The position numbers were made by a program, and so were the translations under genes. A stretch of 64,000 bases of DNA from Penium margaritaceum (lineage: Eukaryota; Streptophyta; Zygnematophyceae; Desmidiales; Peniaceae): assembly GCA_023375785.1 (NCBI GenBank), contig SZWC01000543.1:35651-99650 (forward strand), read 5' to 3'. The notes beneath the pieces were generated by a model. That model was not told the DNA's origin. It did no database searches and saw nothing but the letters and a program-made list of their open reading frames with translations. Shown here piece after piece: positions 32,253 through 43,734 of the stretch (position 1 is the stretch's first letter; every line of letters begins with the position of its first letter).

Positions 32253-33286
32253 CCCTTTCTGTTATGTGAACCACCACGGTACGTTGAACCACGACGGTCG
32301 CGTCCTATTAATCCCAACCACCGAGGCTTGAACCACCACGTTATCTTGACGAGGTTGAACCTTGAAGTCCATTTCATCAACCACGGAGTTTCTAACCACC
32401 AACCGTGGCCAAAAATCATCTCACACCGGAGGTCTCCTTTGTGAACGATTCAAGTTTGTGACCGCGAAAGAACAATATTGGGACACACACAATACTGATT
32501 GCCAAACCACGGCGACCCCATAAACTTCAACGGGTGGACCCTTTGTGTTATCTGAACCACCACGGTATGTCGAACAACGACGGTCGTTTCAGCCGTTGTG
32601 TTAATCCCAACCACCGTGGCTCAAACTACCAGATTAATTCGAGCAACGACGTTAACTTTACAAGGTCGAACCTTAAAGTCCATTTCATCAACCACGGAGT
32701 TTCCAACCACCAAACGTGGCCAAAAATCATCTCGCAATGGAGGTTTTTATGTAAACGATTCAAGTTTGTGACCGCGAAAGAACAATATCGTGACACACAC
32801 AATACTGATTGCCAAACCACGGCGACCCCGTAAACGTCAACGGGCGGACCCTTTGTGTTATCTGAACCACTACGGTACGTCGAACCACGACGGTCGTTTC
32901 AGGCGTCGTGTTAATCCCAACCACCGGGGCATGAACCACCACGTTAATTTGAGCAACAACGTTAACTTGACGAGGTCCAACCTTCAAGTCCATTTCATCA
33001 ACCACGGAGTTTCCAACCACCAACCATGGCAAAATTCATCTCATACCGGAGGTTTCTTATGTAAACGATTCATGTTTGTGACCACAAAATATCAATATTG
33101 TGAGACACACAATACTGATTGCCAAACCACGGCGACCCCGTAAACTTCAACGGGTGGACCCTTTGTGTTATCTGAACCACCACGGTACGTCAAACCACGA
33201 CGATCATTTCAGGCGTCGTGTTAATCCCAACAACCGGGGCTCGAACCACCACGTTAATTCGAGCGACCACGTAAACTTGACAAGGT
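32253..33286 (+). repeat. 310-bp satellite array right of gypsy insertion
   Basis: The anchor GGACCCTTTGTGTTA recurs at 32536, 32846 and 33156, a period of exactly 310 bp. Units are rich in CCACGG and AACCACCACG motifs on this strand. About 3.3 units are visible before the gap at 33287-33556. A few substitutions per unit separate the copies. Confidence 0.9.
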
Positions 33287-33556
33287 NNNNNNNNNNNNNN
33301 NNNNNNNNNNNNNNNNNNNNNNNNNNNNNNNNNNNNNNNNNNNNNNNNNNNNNNNNNNNNNNNNNNNNNNNNNNNNNNNNNNNNNNNNNNNNNNNNNNNN
33401 NNNNNNNNNNNNNNNNNNNNNNNNNNNNNNNNNNNNNNNNNNNNNNNNNNNNNNNNNNNNNNNNNNNNNNNNNNNNNNNNNNNNNNNNNNNNNNNNNNNN
33501 NNNNNNNNNNNNNNNNNNNNNNNNNNNNNNNNNNNNNNNNNNNNNNNNNNNNNNNN
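33287..33556. other. Assembly gap (270 N)
   Basis: The satellite enters the gap on the left and unrelated sequence emerges on the right, so the satellite edge lies inside it. Confidence 0.95.
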
Positions 33557-34200
33557 GACGATCCGCGAGCTCGAATCGCGCCTCGAGCGGGAACATTCCA
33601 GGAGGACTCGTCAGTCTGCGTTCATGGTCAGCGCTTGCAGTTGACGAGTATTTGTTACACAGAAGGACCGACGGTTTATGTTCTTTACCTGAATCACTCG
33701 ATGATCCTCGTATATTTATCAGAGAGCACAAAGTGTTCTGCGAGCGGTACATCAGCAGTTGTTGCTTCTTGTTAACCCGTGGATCACGCTGAAGCAATTA
33801 CTTGAATCAACCGCGGCTCTGTGTACTGTTAATAGCGGACAGAACGTAGCCGCTGTGCGACAAACCGATTCGCGACGTCGCTTTCAATAGGCGTCAGACC
33901 ACTGAACGCATCTACATCTCTTTTATTCCGCTGAGTTCCATGATGTTGGGTTTCGCTCGTCGCGGGAGTTCGTCACTGATGTGGGCTCTCAGTTGAGTAG
34001 GACGCCGAGTGCGTTAGGGCCCTTGCTCTCGTCGAGTGGTGACCAACGACCATCACACCAAGAAGTCTGTCCTGCCTCTCACGCCGCACCTCTCCTCTCT
34101 GGTCTTGCTACGCCGGCGCCGAGCATGACGCACTTCATCTCGTCAACCAGTCATGGCGCGCAACCAGTGGAGCTCGTTCTTAGTTGATGGCACTGTAGAC
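33557..34200. other. Low-confidence region upstream of the acidic gene
   Basis: Short open frames only. It could hold the first exon and promoter of the gene that follows, but I cannot fix a start codon. Candidate ATGs are at 34125 and 34153, and neither is in frame with the first clear exon without another splice. Confidence 0.4.
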
Positions 34201-34211
34201 GGCATGAGTGA

Positions 34212-36635
34212 TGTGACGACACATGCGTAAACTTCGGTCAGAAAGACGGCGACATTTTTGGTGCCCTTGGTGGACAACAGGGGTTTCCAGGTTCGGACTC
34301 CTGGAATTCTTCTCCGGTAGGGAACGGAGCGCAGTTTGCAGCGCATGCGCAAACGGTTGACGGCACCCCGACGACCGTTGCTCCACCTCAAAGTCAGGAC
34401 GGTACTGAGCCCACAACTGCGCAAGCGGAACCGGATCTTGGTGCGGCGTCTGCTGAGACACTCGGCGTCAACGTGGACAAACAGCTGAAACCGCTTGACT
34501 TTGTTGGTACCAAACAAGGTCAGTGACGTGCATCCTGTGCTTGTTGATTGCTTGCATTGGCATCTCTCAAGGCTAAATTGTGTGACGCTGCAGACATGGA
34601 AGACGTAACTGTTGATGGAGCATCGTGGGTAAAGGAGCATGAGAAGAGGATTTTTGTTATTGGCCGCCAGCAATGGTTCAGCGCAGGAGGCGTACATGGA
34701 TTTCTGAAGACCAAGTGTGTAACAAAGGCCTTCCAGCGACCTATGAACTTGTATATTCAGAAGTGTCTTCACACATACTGGCTGTTGATGTAAGCGTGGA
34801 CTGCTTTCACAATCATCCGAGAGTCCGACCCGTTGACAAAAAACACAAAGAAGAAAGTCACTCTTGATCTGGAGAAGTTTATGCAGCAAGGCTGGGTGAA
34901 GAAAAACCCCTACAGAGATCGTAACGTCTGTGAATTCCTCAAAAACGTTCCTGGGAAACAGGACACACAGCGACCGGTGTATACTTGTTACCGAGGCGAA
35001 GAAGAACTTATTGAAAGCAGGTGACCACAGCCAGTACGTCCCTTTGGTGAGGGTTGTATTCTGCTTTGTTCCCTTGTCAATATTGTGTTGAACGTATCGG
35101 TCGTATTGGTTGATCTGAGTGTTCTTTTTTCGTGCAGCCACTCCTTGATGTTGGTGACGGAAAGCCAAAGAAGCCGAGAAAGGAAAGAGACGACAAGGGC
35201 AAACCTAGGAAGGGAAGATCAGAGAACAGTTCAGAAGAAGGCGGTCTAGGAACGACGCCGCTGCAATCAGAAGGAAAGGCAGCGGATGAATCTGTCCCGG
35301 TGAATGAGGTGCGTGATGTATCCTGTTCCCCTCGTGGAGCGCCTTTTTAAGTGACTTCTCATTTTTTGGTAAGTTTTTCTTATTGCAGAAGTCTGTCAAA
35401 CCCAAAAAAGGAACCGAGAACGCTGTTCTCCAAGAAGTTGTCGTTGAGGATTACGAAGACGTTTTCAGTGTGGTCAGCAAGAGACGGGGAGAGTGACACC
35501 GGAGATTTACAGAAACGTCAAGGTAATGAACTCGTGTATTGATCTAGTGGTGCTTGTGCGTTTGGCTTTGGAGATTGCTTGCTAATCTACGTTGTCTTTT
35601 CAAACTTGCAGGAACTACAGAGGGAATTCCTTGAAGATACCGTTGAACTCGTTGGAGATCAACCGCCAAGTGCTGCCGAAGAAGCGGGTGTGGGTGAACC
35701 TCACCAAGAAGCCGAGCATAATCTGGAGGATCTCGCAGAAGAAGCCTCTCTTCCTAACGAAGGGACAACAGACGCTGCTGATTTAGGTTGTGAGCCTGCC
35801 GCAGCGGACGCAATTCCTAGAGAGACTGCAGCGGATTCACGTGAGAAAACAGCTGAAGGTTCTGAGCAAGACGTTTCTGACAATCAAGGTGGAACGGGTG
35901 AACCACAGTCCACCCAATCAGCCAACAAAGCCCCCTCTCAGGGCTGCCGCAGTGACAATCCACGAATGATTGAGGAGATGGAAGATGCACTTGGAAATGG
36001 ACGTGACCACTTGAATTCACTCGTCGGCAACAGCACGCTGTTTTTGAATAGCTTTGAATGGATTGTCCAACGCTGCAAGCGTTGGTTTTCTGCTGGTGAG
36101 TACCTGGACTTGAGCATCTAAGTTCGTTAAATCTTTTTCCCACATGTCTGACGCTTTCCAACCTCTTTTGCAGGTCAGCTGTCCGAGGCAGAAATGAACG
36201 AGTGGAAAGTCAAGCTTCAAAAAAGTGGAGGCAAGTATATCCTATGTTTCTGTCATGCAATTGAGTTACGCTTTCTCCAACTCTGAAACATGTTCTTGCT
36301 CTTTTGCAGGCATTCATAGTTTTGGTAGAGAAGTTGAACCATGACCTGACATAAACGGAGCTGAAAATTTCAACTCAAACATCAGACACACCCGAGGAGA
36401 AGGAGGATACGGTAATTTCACAGTAAACTGCTCTGTCTTCCTCCTGTCTTTCTGGGATTTCTGAAAACTGATTTTCCTACGTTTTGATGCAAACGGTTGG
36501 AGTACAGAACATCAAGAATTGCCAGAGAAAGAAATTGTCACAAAAAACCAGTCCGGGGAGCAGTATAGCACTCCGGAAAGCGCGACGATCGGTGTTAGCC
36601 ATGCAGACGCCAACGCGGATGAGATGCGATTTTGA
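34212..36635 (+). pseudogene. Multi-exon acidic protein gene, unknown function
   Basis: Exons inferred from consensus splice sites with matching phase: about 34212-34518, 34594 to about 34788, a third ending 35044 (VTEAKKNLLKAGDHSQYV), 35139-35307 (PLLDVGDGKPKKPRKERDD), 35389 to about 35478, 35612-36093 (Glu/Ala-rich; ends RCKRWFSAG), 36175-36232, 36310 to about 36410 and one ending at a TGA near 36634. Introns are short, with GT or GC donors and T-rich acceptors. The product is basic in the middle (KPKKPRKERDDKGKPRKG) and strongly acidic afterwards. In-frame TGA codons occur in exon 3 and in the exon at 36310. No domain is recognised. It lies near the Harbinger and KDZ genes and may be transposon-associated. 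Confidence 0.4.
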
Positions 36636-36639
36636 GAAA

Positions 36640-37207
36640 ATTACATTGGAGCCTAGACAGAGAAAGTGAATGTATCTACCACCAGAAACATCTTTCGGGG
36701 TTGCACAGGGTGTTTGCAATATGGTGTGTCTGATAGAACGCGCAGAATATGTGATTCTGATCCACCTCCTCAGCCTCGTGAAAGATGTCTTCGTTTGTAG
36801 ACTGGTAGAACACGTTGTCCAAAGCATGAAAGAAAATGTCGTCACCATATTGTGGATTTTTGAACAAGATCAAAAAACCTCTGAGCTTTCTCCATGCGTG
36901 TACGGTGAGAATGCCTCCAAAGTAAGAGAGAAAAATCCATACAAAACTGAGGTGTGCAAAGAGCCTCCATGGCAACTGATCAGGTTGAATGGTGGTGTAT
37001 GCGTCCTCAAATCAATTCAAGTACAAGCTTCAATATGTAAATCTCATTTTGATTTAAAACTAAATTACTAAAGTAGACAAGGCGCGTGAGGCGCAGTTCA
37101 GGTTGTGTGTTCTTGCACGTACTTGAACGTCATTCTACAGTCTTTCTGCCATTTCCGCCACTTTCACCAGTCCTTAGTCGCATTCTGACCTACTCTGAGA
37201 CTACAGT
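36640..37207. other. Spacer upstream of the Harbinger transposase
   Basis: A minus-strand frame (36676-36975, aromatic-rich) is open but unrecognised. I found no TATA box or terminal inverted repeat that I would defend. Confidence 0.4.
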
Positions 37208-38302
37208 ATGGCACATATGACGGCTGACACTTGGCGCAGCATTGAATCTGAGATCAGAGAGCGTGGTCTCATCAGGGACACTCACCTTCCCATTGAAGAA
37301 AAGATGCTGATTTGGGGGCAGTGTGTGTGGTCCGCTCTACCAATCCACATGCTCATGAAGCGGTTCCAGAGTGGGCAAGCCACAGTTTTGTGTGCACTAC
37401 GCGAGGTCGTCAAGGCACTCCTCCACATTGCTCCAGAAGTCATCCGCCCTCCTCAGGCTGAAGATCCCTTACCGCAACAGTGGGAGGGCCGGCGAGACTA
37501 CCGTCCATGGTTTGACGATTCCGCGGGTGCCATTGACGGCACCCACGTTCAAGTCATGGTTCGTATCTCCACAAGACGTACGGCCTTTATTGACAGGTTC
37601 CAACAGCTGACCCAGACCGTGTTTGCAAGCTGCAACCAGAGTCTGCGCTTCACCTACGTGTGCGCCGGGTGGGAAGGCTCAGCCCACAATGCGCGGGTCT
37701 TCATGGACGCCATGAGGAACGGTTTCAATTTGCCGCCAAACAAGTACTTACTGGCTGACTCGGCCTTCCCCGAGGGCAATGGCCTTGTGACACCATTCCG
37801 CGGCGTGCGGTACCACTTGGCAGAGTTTGGCCCGGGTCCTCGTAGGCCTCAAAACAAGGAGGAGTTGTTTAACCGCCGTCATGCCGCAGCACGTAGCATG
37901 ATCGAGCGGGCTTTCGGGATTTTGGAAGCTCGTTTCACAATCCTTCGTGGCATGCAGCCGTATGAGGTTGGGTTCCAAAGGCAACTGATTTTGTCGTGCT
38001 TCGTGATGCACAATCTGATCCAGTCTCGGCAGCCGCTGGACGATGGCACGTGGTCCGTCACCATCCCTCACCCACGCCACGGCGGTCCACACTACAGCGA
38101 GAACCCGGATGGCCAATGTCATGGTGACGTTGGCATGAGGAACCGGCGCAATGCCATCGCAACTGCGATGTGGGAAGACTATCAGACATGGCGCAATGAG
38201 AATGCCATCGCGGCGGATGACGACCCACCCGAAGAGAACGCTGTTCGTGATCATGATCGTGTGCTCAATCATCACGTTGTTTGGGGACACTTGTCTGGAT
38301 AA
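37208..38302 (+). CDS. PIF/Harbinger-type DDE transposase (HARBI1-like), intact single exon
   Basis: A 364-codon uninterrupted frame with the DDE_Tnp_4 nuclease fold. An N-terminal helix-turn-helix-like part (MLMKRFQSGQATVLCALREV, residues 48-67) precedes the nuclease: GAIDGTHVQV with D110, RFTYVCAGWEGSAHNARVF, YLLADSAFPEGNG with D184, NRRHAAARSMIERAFGILEAR with E233, and VMHNL. These are the conserved blocks of plant and animal Harbinger transposases, and the length is close to HARBI1 (about 350). No stop, frameshift or loss of a catalytic residue is seen, unlike every other transposon gene here. Harbinger elements usually also need a Myb-like partner, and none is evident next to it. It may be recently mobile or domesticated. 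Terminal repeats were not found. Confidence 0.88.
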   Translation: MAHMTADTWRSIESEIRERGLIRDTHLPIEEKMLIWGQCVWSALPIHMLMKRFQSGQATVLCALREVVKALLHIAPEVIRPPQAEDPLPQQWEGRRDYRPWFDDSAGAIDGTHVQVMVRISTRRTAFIDRFQQLTQTVFASCNQSLRFTYVCAGWEGSAHNARVFMDAMRNGFNLPPNKYLLADSAFPEGNGLVTPFRGVRYHLAEFGPGPRRPQNKEELFNRRHAAARSMIERAFGILEARFTILRGMQPYEVGFQRQLILSCFVMHNLIQSRQPLDDGTWSVTIPHPRHGGPHYSENPDGQCHGDVGMRNRRNAIATAMWEDYQTWRNENAIAADDDPPEENAVRDHDRVLNHHVVWGHLSG

Positions 38303-38705
38303 TTATTGATTTTACAAGGTCATTGATGTCAGACCATTGCTCATGTGCCTCACCATCCTCATCATCTCAAGAACCGTCTTCATCTCCTCCCCCATCCATG
38401 GTTGGCCACAGTGTTAAGACACCGGGCTTTGTTTCTGTGGCTGCTGAAGGCCCTAGACATGTGCTTGGCCATATTAGTACCCAATGTAGTATGGTTTCTG
38501 CTCACTGATAGCACACCAAACAGTGAAAGAACCGTGTTGGTGATGAAAGGTGAACATGACCCATTTTTTATCATGTTTGGTTTAGGAGTTTCTTCCATTC
38601 CGTCTTTTGCTCTTACAACATTGATCAACATGGTTCACATTATTGGAATATTGTGGAAGTATACACATTTTAAAGAAGATGTGAAGATATGAAAAAGCAA
38701 TTTGA
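38303..38705. other. Spacer between Harbinger and KDZ genes, no gene seen
   Basis: Short frames only. The two genes converge here: Harbinger ends at 38302 on + and the KDZ gene ends at 38711 on -. Confidence 0.5.
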
Positions 38706-38710
38706 AACAC

Positions 38711-41700
38711 TTAGATAGAATCCCTAGAAGTAGAATCTTCACAATCTTCCACATCGAGGCTGAAAGGCACATGCACCTTGTCACTATTCTTTCTGAAGTT
38801 CCAGTATGCAAAGATGAGACGACACATTTGAACCATGTTGGAAATTGTGTAGGTAAAAGTCTGCACCGTAAATCTTTTGATGAAGCGGTTGACTTGCTCA
38901 TTTGCTGAAGTGTTGACATCTGTCCAAAAAGACACAACAGTTGCAAGAAAGATATCAACAGCAAGTCATCATCGTCTGCGAAGAGAACAATTGCAGGGCA
39001 GAGCTATCATACATCATACCTTTCAGATGTGAGTATACATCAGGACTGAAACTTGGAGAGCAGGTATGCTTGGAATCCTTCACATGACCGAAGTGAAAAC
39101 GGTCACACAACACTCTTGTGGTTGAAAGAAATCATGGATCTCGCCCCATGATGTAAGGGTAAAGCTTGCACGTGTTGTCATAGAAGATAACCTTTGGTCA
39201 ATGCTGACGTGGAAATCTTGTGAGCAATGTGGTGAAGATGTCATTCGGCGATTCACCGTAGAACATGATGTGGAAGCCATAAATAACAAGGTGAGGACAC
39301 ACCACTGTGAAGATGCCAGTTGTAGTCTTGTTTGCAGAGGCCACAACTTTCTTGGCTCCACACTTCGCGTCATTTTCAACATTCAAACTCCTTCCATTTG
39401 GCTGCTCCAATTTCTTGAACAAAGGACGAGCGGCCACAGCTGGCCAGTGGGGATAACATGCGGTGCTGCATGCTTCGACGTGCTCAAGAAAAGCAGTTGA
39501 GTCTGCCATCTGCACGCATTTTTCCAAACACAACGTTCATATTGCATTCAAAACAGACAACAAAATGCTGATTGGCAGTGTGCAAGTGGGAAAAACATAC
39601 CGCCACAACTGCTTCATACTCTTGCATCAATCTGGCAATGATGCGCACGAGAGGCGGCGGGATTTTTGCTCGTGCAGCACGTCACATTGCTGGAGTTACT
39701 GGCTCATCCTCATCACCAGCAATGATGCTTCCAATGTACAGATCCAGGACACGCGCAATGAGTGGCATGCACGCTTTCAAGACATTCCATGAATCAAGGT
39801 CAAATAATGCGGGATCGTGAATCATTCTTTTCAGATTGTCCAAGCCATCACAATGTAGGAGGCACGGGTCTGAACCCCATGTGCCGAACGTATACATCAT
39901 CTCCCTGAAGTGTCGGTCCATTATGAAATGCTGCACCCACCAACCGAAAACAGAATATGTTATGGAGTATTCAGGACAAACTTAACTATAATACATGAGC
40001 ACCTGTGAACGTTTGTGGTGTACCGGTGGATTATCTTCGACAAAAATCTTGCTCAGGTCCACCAAAGCAGCAATGTCTGCAGTGTTGCACGACAGCAACT
40101 TGGACTGCAGCTTGTCAAGGTCATCCTGCAAGAAACGATCTCTTTCACTTCGACGCATTGCCAGACGGCACAGAAGTTGTCGTGCACTCCTGTCTGTAAT
40201 GATCCGCTTCGGTAGCTGGCCGCTTGTCACTTGTGCGGTGACAGCCGGTTGTGTGTACAAGACAATGTCCCGTGCATCACCATTGCAATTGACTAAAGTT
40301 GTTCCATCACACACTACCATTTCTGGATGTGGTCCGCATTTGGAACAGCATGTACCAAGGCCTTCAACATTTATTAGCCGAACATATGCTTGTACAGCTC
40401 TTGCAAAAGTCTGCCTACATGGGAAGTTAAGAGGAGTTGTAGCTTCCTCAAAGAACTTCAGAGCACCATGAGTTGCCGAGATTGAGGTTCCATTGCACAC
40501 AAAGGCCAACACTTCTAACATCGCAGCATGTGTGAACGCTGTGACTGAGGAGAAAATGAAAATCCCCACATCTCCAGCATCCGGGAAAATGACACATCGG
40601 CATGATAATGCCGATAAGTATGAAACATCCACCTGCAAAACAAAAGAAACAAGAACTTAATGTTTGCACTGTCACTTTGAACTGCCACGCTTACACACAA
40701 CACACCATAGGTACAGTGGTTGACTTGTGCCTGATGTCAAACAAGTTGATGGTCCTCGTCATCTGCAAAGAACACGGAACACGAACTAAGGAACAAGCAA
40801 CACAAATGAAACAAAAGCAAAATAGCACCAAGTGTTCACAACTCAAACTCACCTCTGTTAGTGGATTCCCACAGGGGCACTGGTTTGACTTCAAATTGGG
40901 TGCTCTCAAACTGAAGGATTGACCATACACTCGGGGCAGCCTTGTCCAACACCTTGCCCTCTGCTGATCGACTTGGGTGCAAGCTTGGATGAACATCGAC
41001 TTGCTTGAAAGAGCGGACTTTGGGCCACTTGAATACAGCCCACTCTTCTGTCACGTGGTCATCACTCAGACATAGTCCACTGCCATCACATGTGTGAAAA
41101 ACTTCTGTCACGCCAATTGGATCACTTGCATTCCGGGTAACTGATGCTGGTATGTCACCACCAGCTGCAAACCACCGTACAGCTTCAGAACAATCACTTT
41201 GCAGCATCTCCAAGTGCTTCATATATCCTCCAGCACCCTTGTCACAGCTACAGAGAAACTGTCCGTGAATATCACCCTCCGTTAGGGCCCAGCCTATCAC
41301 CCGCTCACCTTCCCTCTTAGAGGAGTCCAGAATAGAAAAGCATGGATTCTCATTCTGTGAGATCACAACCTTGTATTCTGGCATTGCAGCCAACAAAAAT
41401 AAAGAACGCAGTCGTAATAGATGCTTCTCTGCCCATAACATGTGCACACAACGTTTTCCTGACATTGCATAAGCACAGGTACATGCTGCGCCACCGCCCC
41501 AGAGGAGCCAAGCATGAACCGGAGTAGCAAACTGCCCCGGAGGACTTGGGACAGGCAGAGCAGGAACATAAACAACCTTGTTCTCATGGTCGAAGTCAGG
41601 CAAAAGAGCTGTGCTCTTTCCTATCTTTGTCACAAAAAATGCAGCATGCCTGTCTGCCAGGTCCTCCTCGAAACAAGTCAACAGATCACCCTCCCGAGGT

Positions 41701-42909
41701 GTTGGTGGCGTGTATTGCTGTACTTTTCTGTTCAGGGTCAAGTGGTTCTCCTCAAAGACATAGTGCGGAGATCCGTTGAGATGCCGAACCCGTGGGCCCA
41801 GACGTTGCTGCAAGCCAATTGAAAAAAACACAATGTTTGTCAAACGACATTCACAGTTTCTAATAGAGAGGCACAAAGAATGAGAAGCACATGTTACGTA
41901 CGATTATTGACGGTCGTTCTGAATGTGGTGAGAAGTTGAGGTTGACGGTGCGGGCACCGACCCGCTGATGTGGAATTCTCTCATGTCTCTGAGATCCACC
42001 ACTGTCACAACTCCCTTCGGAGTTGTTGTGAAGACTTCCATTAACTCCAGCCCCTACACTCTCAGTTTCACCTCCTTCTCTGCCTCTGCTGCTGTCTCTG
42101 TTGACTTGGTCGTTTCTGTCAACACCTGGATCTTCAGTCAAAAGATTCAAATCAAAGTGAGAAAACGCGTGAGCAAAGGCGGCTGGTGTGCGCGGAAGTG
42201 CGGATGGAATGGCTGTGTCACGTGGTCTTGCTTGTGCAAGAGAAGGAGTTTGTTTACAACACTGGAAAAACCTGCCGATGTTGGGCTTGCAATGGGGGCA
42301 GATGGAAAGACCAGGGAGTTGCTTCCACGTGTTTGTTGCTTCATCATGAGTAAAGAGAGCCTCGAAGTTGTGCACCTTCAACCTCACAACAGCACACCTG
42401 CCAAATGTGCAACACAGAACATTACACTCTAGACAACATCATCCCCAAAAACCATGCGAATGCCATGAAAAGCAAAAGAACCAACGTTTGTACCTGCGGC
42501 AATAGAACCGGATATGCCCAGCTACTGTTGAAAAATGATCTTCATCTGATGAACGCTTTGCAGTCGAGTGTCTTCCTCGACATCCCGTATTGGTGCACAC
42601 CCATACACCACCAGAGCCAACGAGTTTGGCAACATCAGGCTTGTCCCGGAAACATCTGCCTTTCTTCCATGTCGGGGCCGGAAACAAAGCAGACTTCTTA
42701 TCATACAGCTTCAACAAGTCACGCGCGCGCATGCCCTTGCCTGTGTCTTTGCAAATGTGACATCTTGCATTCAAATTTTCCTGATTCTGAGGAATGAGTT
42801 CCATGTCAGCTGGCCACCTCACCGGAGGTGGTGCCTTGTCTGTGGATGAAGTTATGGTCCGCCGACGCCTAAGACCCGGCGTCCGCGCTCGTCGTGGTGG
42901 TCGTGGCAT
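38711..42909 (-). pseudogene. KDZ-type (Kyakuja-Dileera-Zisupton) transposase gene, eight exons
   Basis: Exons read on the minus strand: 42909-42494, 42397-41902, 41807-40853, 40762-40695, 40632-40003, 39930-39601, 39509-39020 and 38975-38711. The first seven join in phase at GT-AG borders, and introns are 44-96 nt. Landmarks in order: CHICKD...CTNTGC zinc pairs; a SWIM-type CTC...CVH near 41450; SALSCRC and CCSKCGPHPEMVVCDGT; VVCPHLVIYGFHIMFYGES; VIFYDNTCKLYPYIMGRDP; VLCDRFHFGH; and TSANEQVNRFIKRF. The last four form the characteristic KDZ core. Four in-frame stops, all TGA (39132, 39198, 39682, 40737), and a frameshift in the last exon make it inactive as written. An upstream exon (43734-43015) may add the true N-terminus. 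Confidence 0.7.
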
Positions 42910-42984
42910 CTGTAGAAAACAATACCGTAGCAAAACTCTCTTTAATGGGGAAATTAAATGGATAAGTATAATGCAGACCAACCT

Positions 42985-43734
42985 TCATTGATTCTCATTC
43001 TCACTGGAATTCACTTCAGTACAACATCCCCTACAGTAGGTCACCACCTTCAGTTCCACTACATCACTGCTGTCCGACAATGCAGGTATGTTGTCAGTAT
43101 AGAACAGCTTGAAGTCGTCATCAGGGGCACGTAGGTGATGTTCATACTCCACGACCCTGCGCCAAGCCTTCTTCTTCTTCCTCATCGGTCGCCGTCTTCT
43201 TTGTTGCTCGCCAGCTGTATCGACTATCACCCCTTCAGTGGAGTCTGCTGATGCACCTACACCTGTACAGGCTGCGGTACGAGAACCAGATTTGGCAGGA
43301 GAAGCATCACCGGAAAGAACATTATGTACATCAGGCTGAACCGCAGGTGGAACGGCAGTGAGTCCGTCCACGGGGCCCGGGTCAATCGGATCGTTGTCCA
43401 CTGCAGATGGCAGTTCACGGGGAATGGAAGCTTCAGAATTTGCCGGATTTGCCACTTCTTTGTTCTCTGCCGGGACACAGGAAGGTTGAACATCAAAACT
43501 TCCAGAATCACCCGGCAGACCACATGGATTGGCTCGTTCGGCACGTTCAGCTGCAATCCGTTTGGCAGCTGAAGCACACGCAGCTGATGCCACGAATGTG
43601 ACAAGAAGCTTTGATGCTATGGTAGTAGAAGTCCTTACCACAGCTTCAGCCTCTTCAGCACAGGCCGCGGCGTCTGCGGCAGCGGCTGGTGCTTGGCCTA
43701 CACACTCTGTGATGACAGCGCTAGCTTCTTCCAT
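42985..43734 (-). CDS. Probable first exon of the KDZ gene (Ala-rich, basic cluster)
   Basis: A 249-codon open frame starting MEEASAVITECVGQ. It is Ala-rich at first and Pro/Ser-rich in the middle, with a nuclear-signal-like cluster RRRRPMRKKKKAWRR near residue 180 and TYCRGCC near the end. A donor GTGAAT after ACTGAA (exon end 43015) would join in phase to the ATG at 42909 across a 105-nt intron, similar in size to the other introns of the gene. If unspliced it ends with TGA at 42985. Alone it matches no known family. Confidence 0.5.
   Translation of the reverse strand: MEEASAVITECVGQAPAAAADAAACAEEAEAVVRTSTTIASKLLVTFVASAACASAAKRIAAERAERANPCGLPGDSGSFDVQPSCVPAENKEVANPANSEASIPRELPSAVDNDPIDPGPVDGLTAVPPAVQPDVHNVLSGDASPAKSGSRTAACTGVGASADSTEGVIVDTAGEQQRRRRPMRKKKKAWRRVVEYEHHLRAPDDDFKLFYTDNIPALSDSSDVVELKVVTYCRGCCTEVNSSENENQ

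Noticed and set aside
34143-35168. 341-codon open frame on the minus strand
   Set aside because: It runs through plus-strand introns and exons alike, has no domain or periodic pattern, and the plus strand shows consensus splice sites with matching phase. Kept only as a caveat.
36676-36975. 99-codon aromatic-rich minus frame as a gene
   Set aside because: No start context, motif or partner exon that I could support; left as spacer.
37100-38400. Terminal inverted repeats of the Harbinger element
   Set aside because: I looked for short inverted ends with TTA/TAA duplications on both sides and found none convincing within a few hundred bases.
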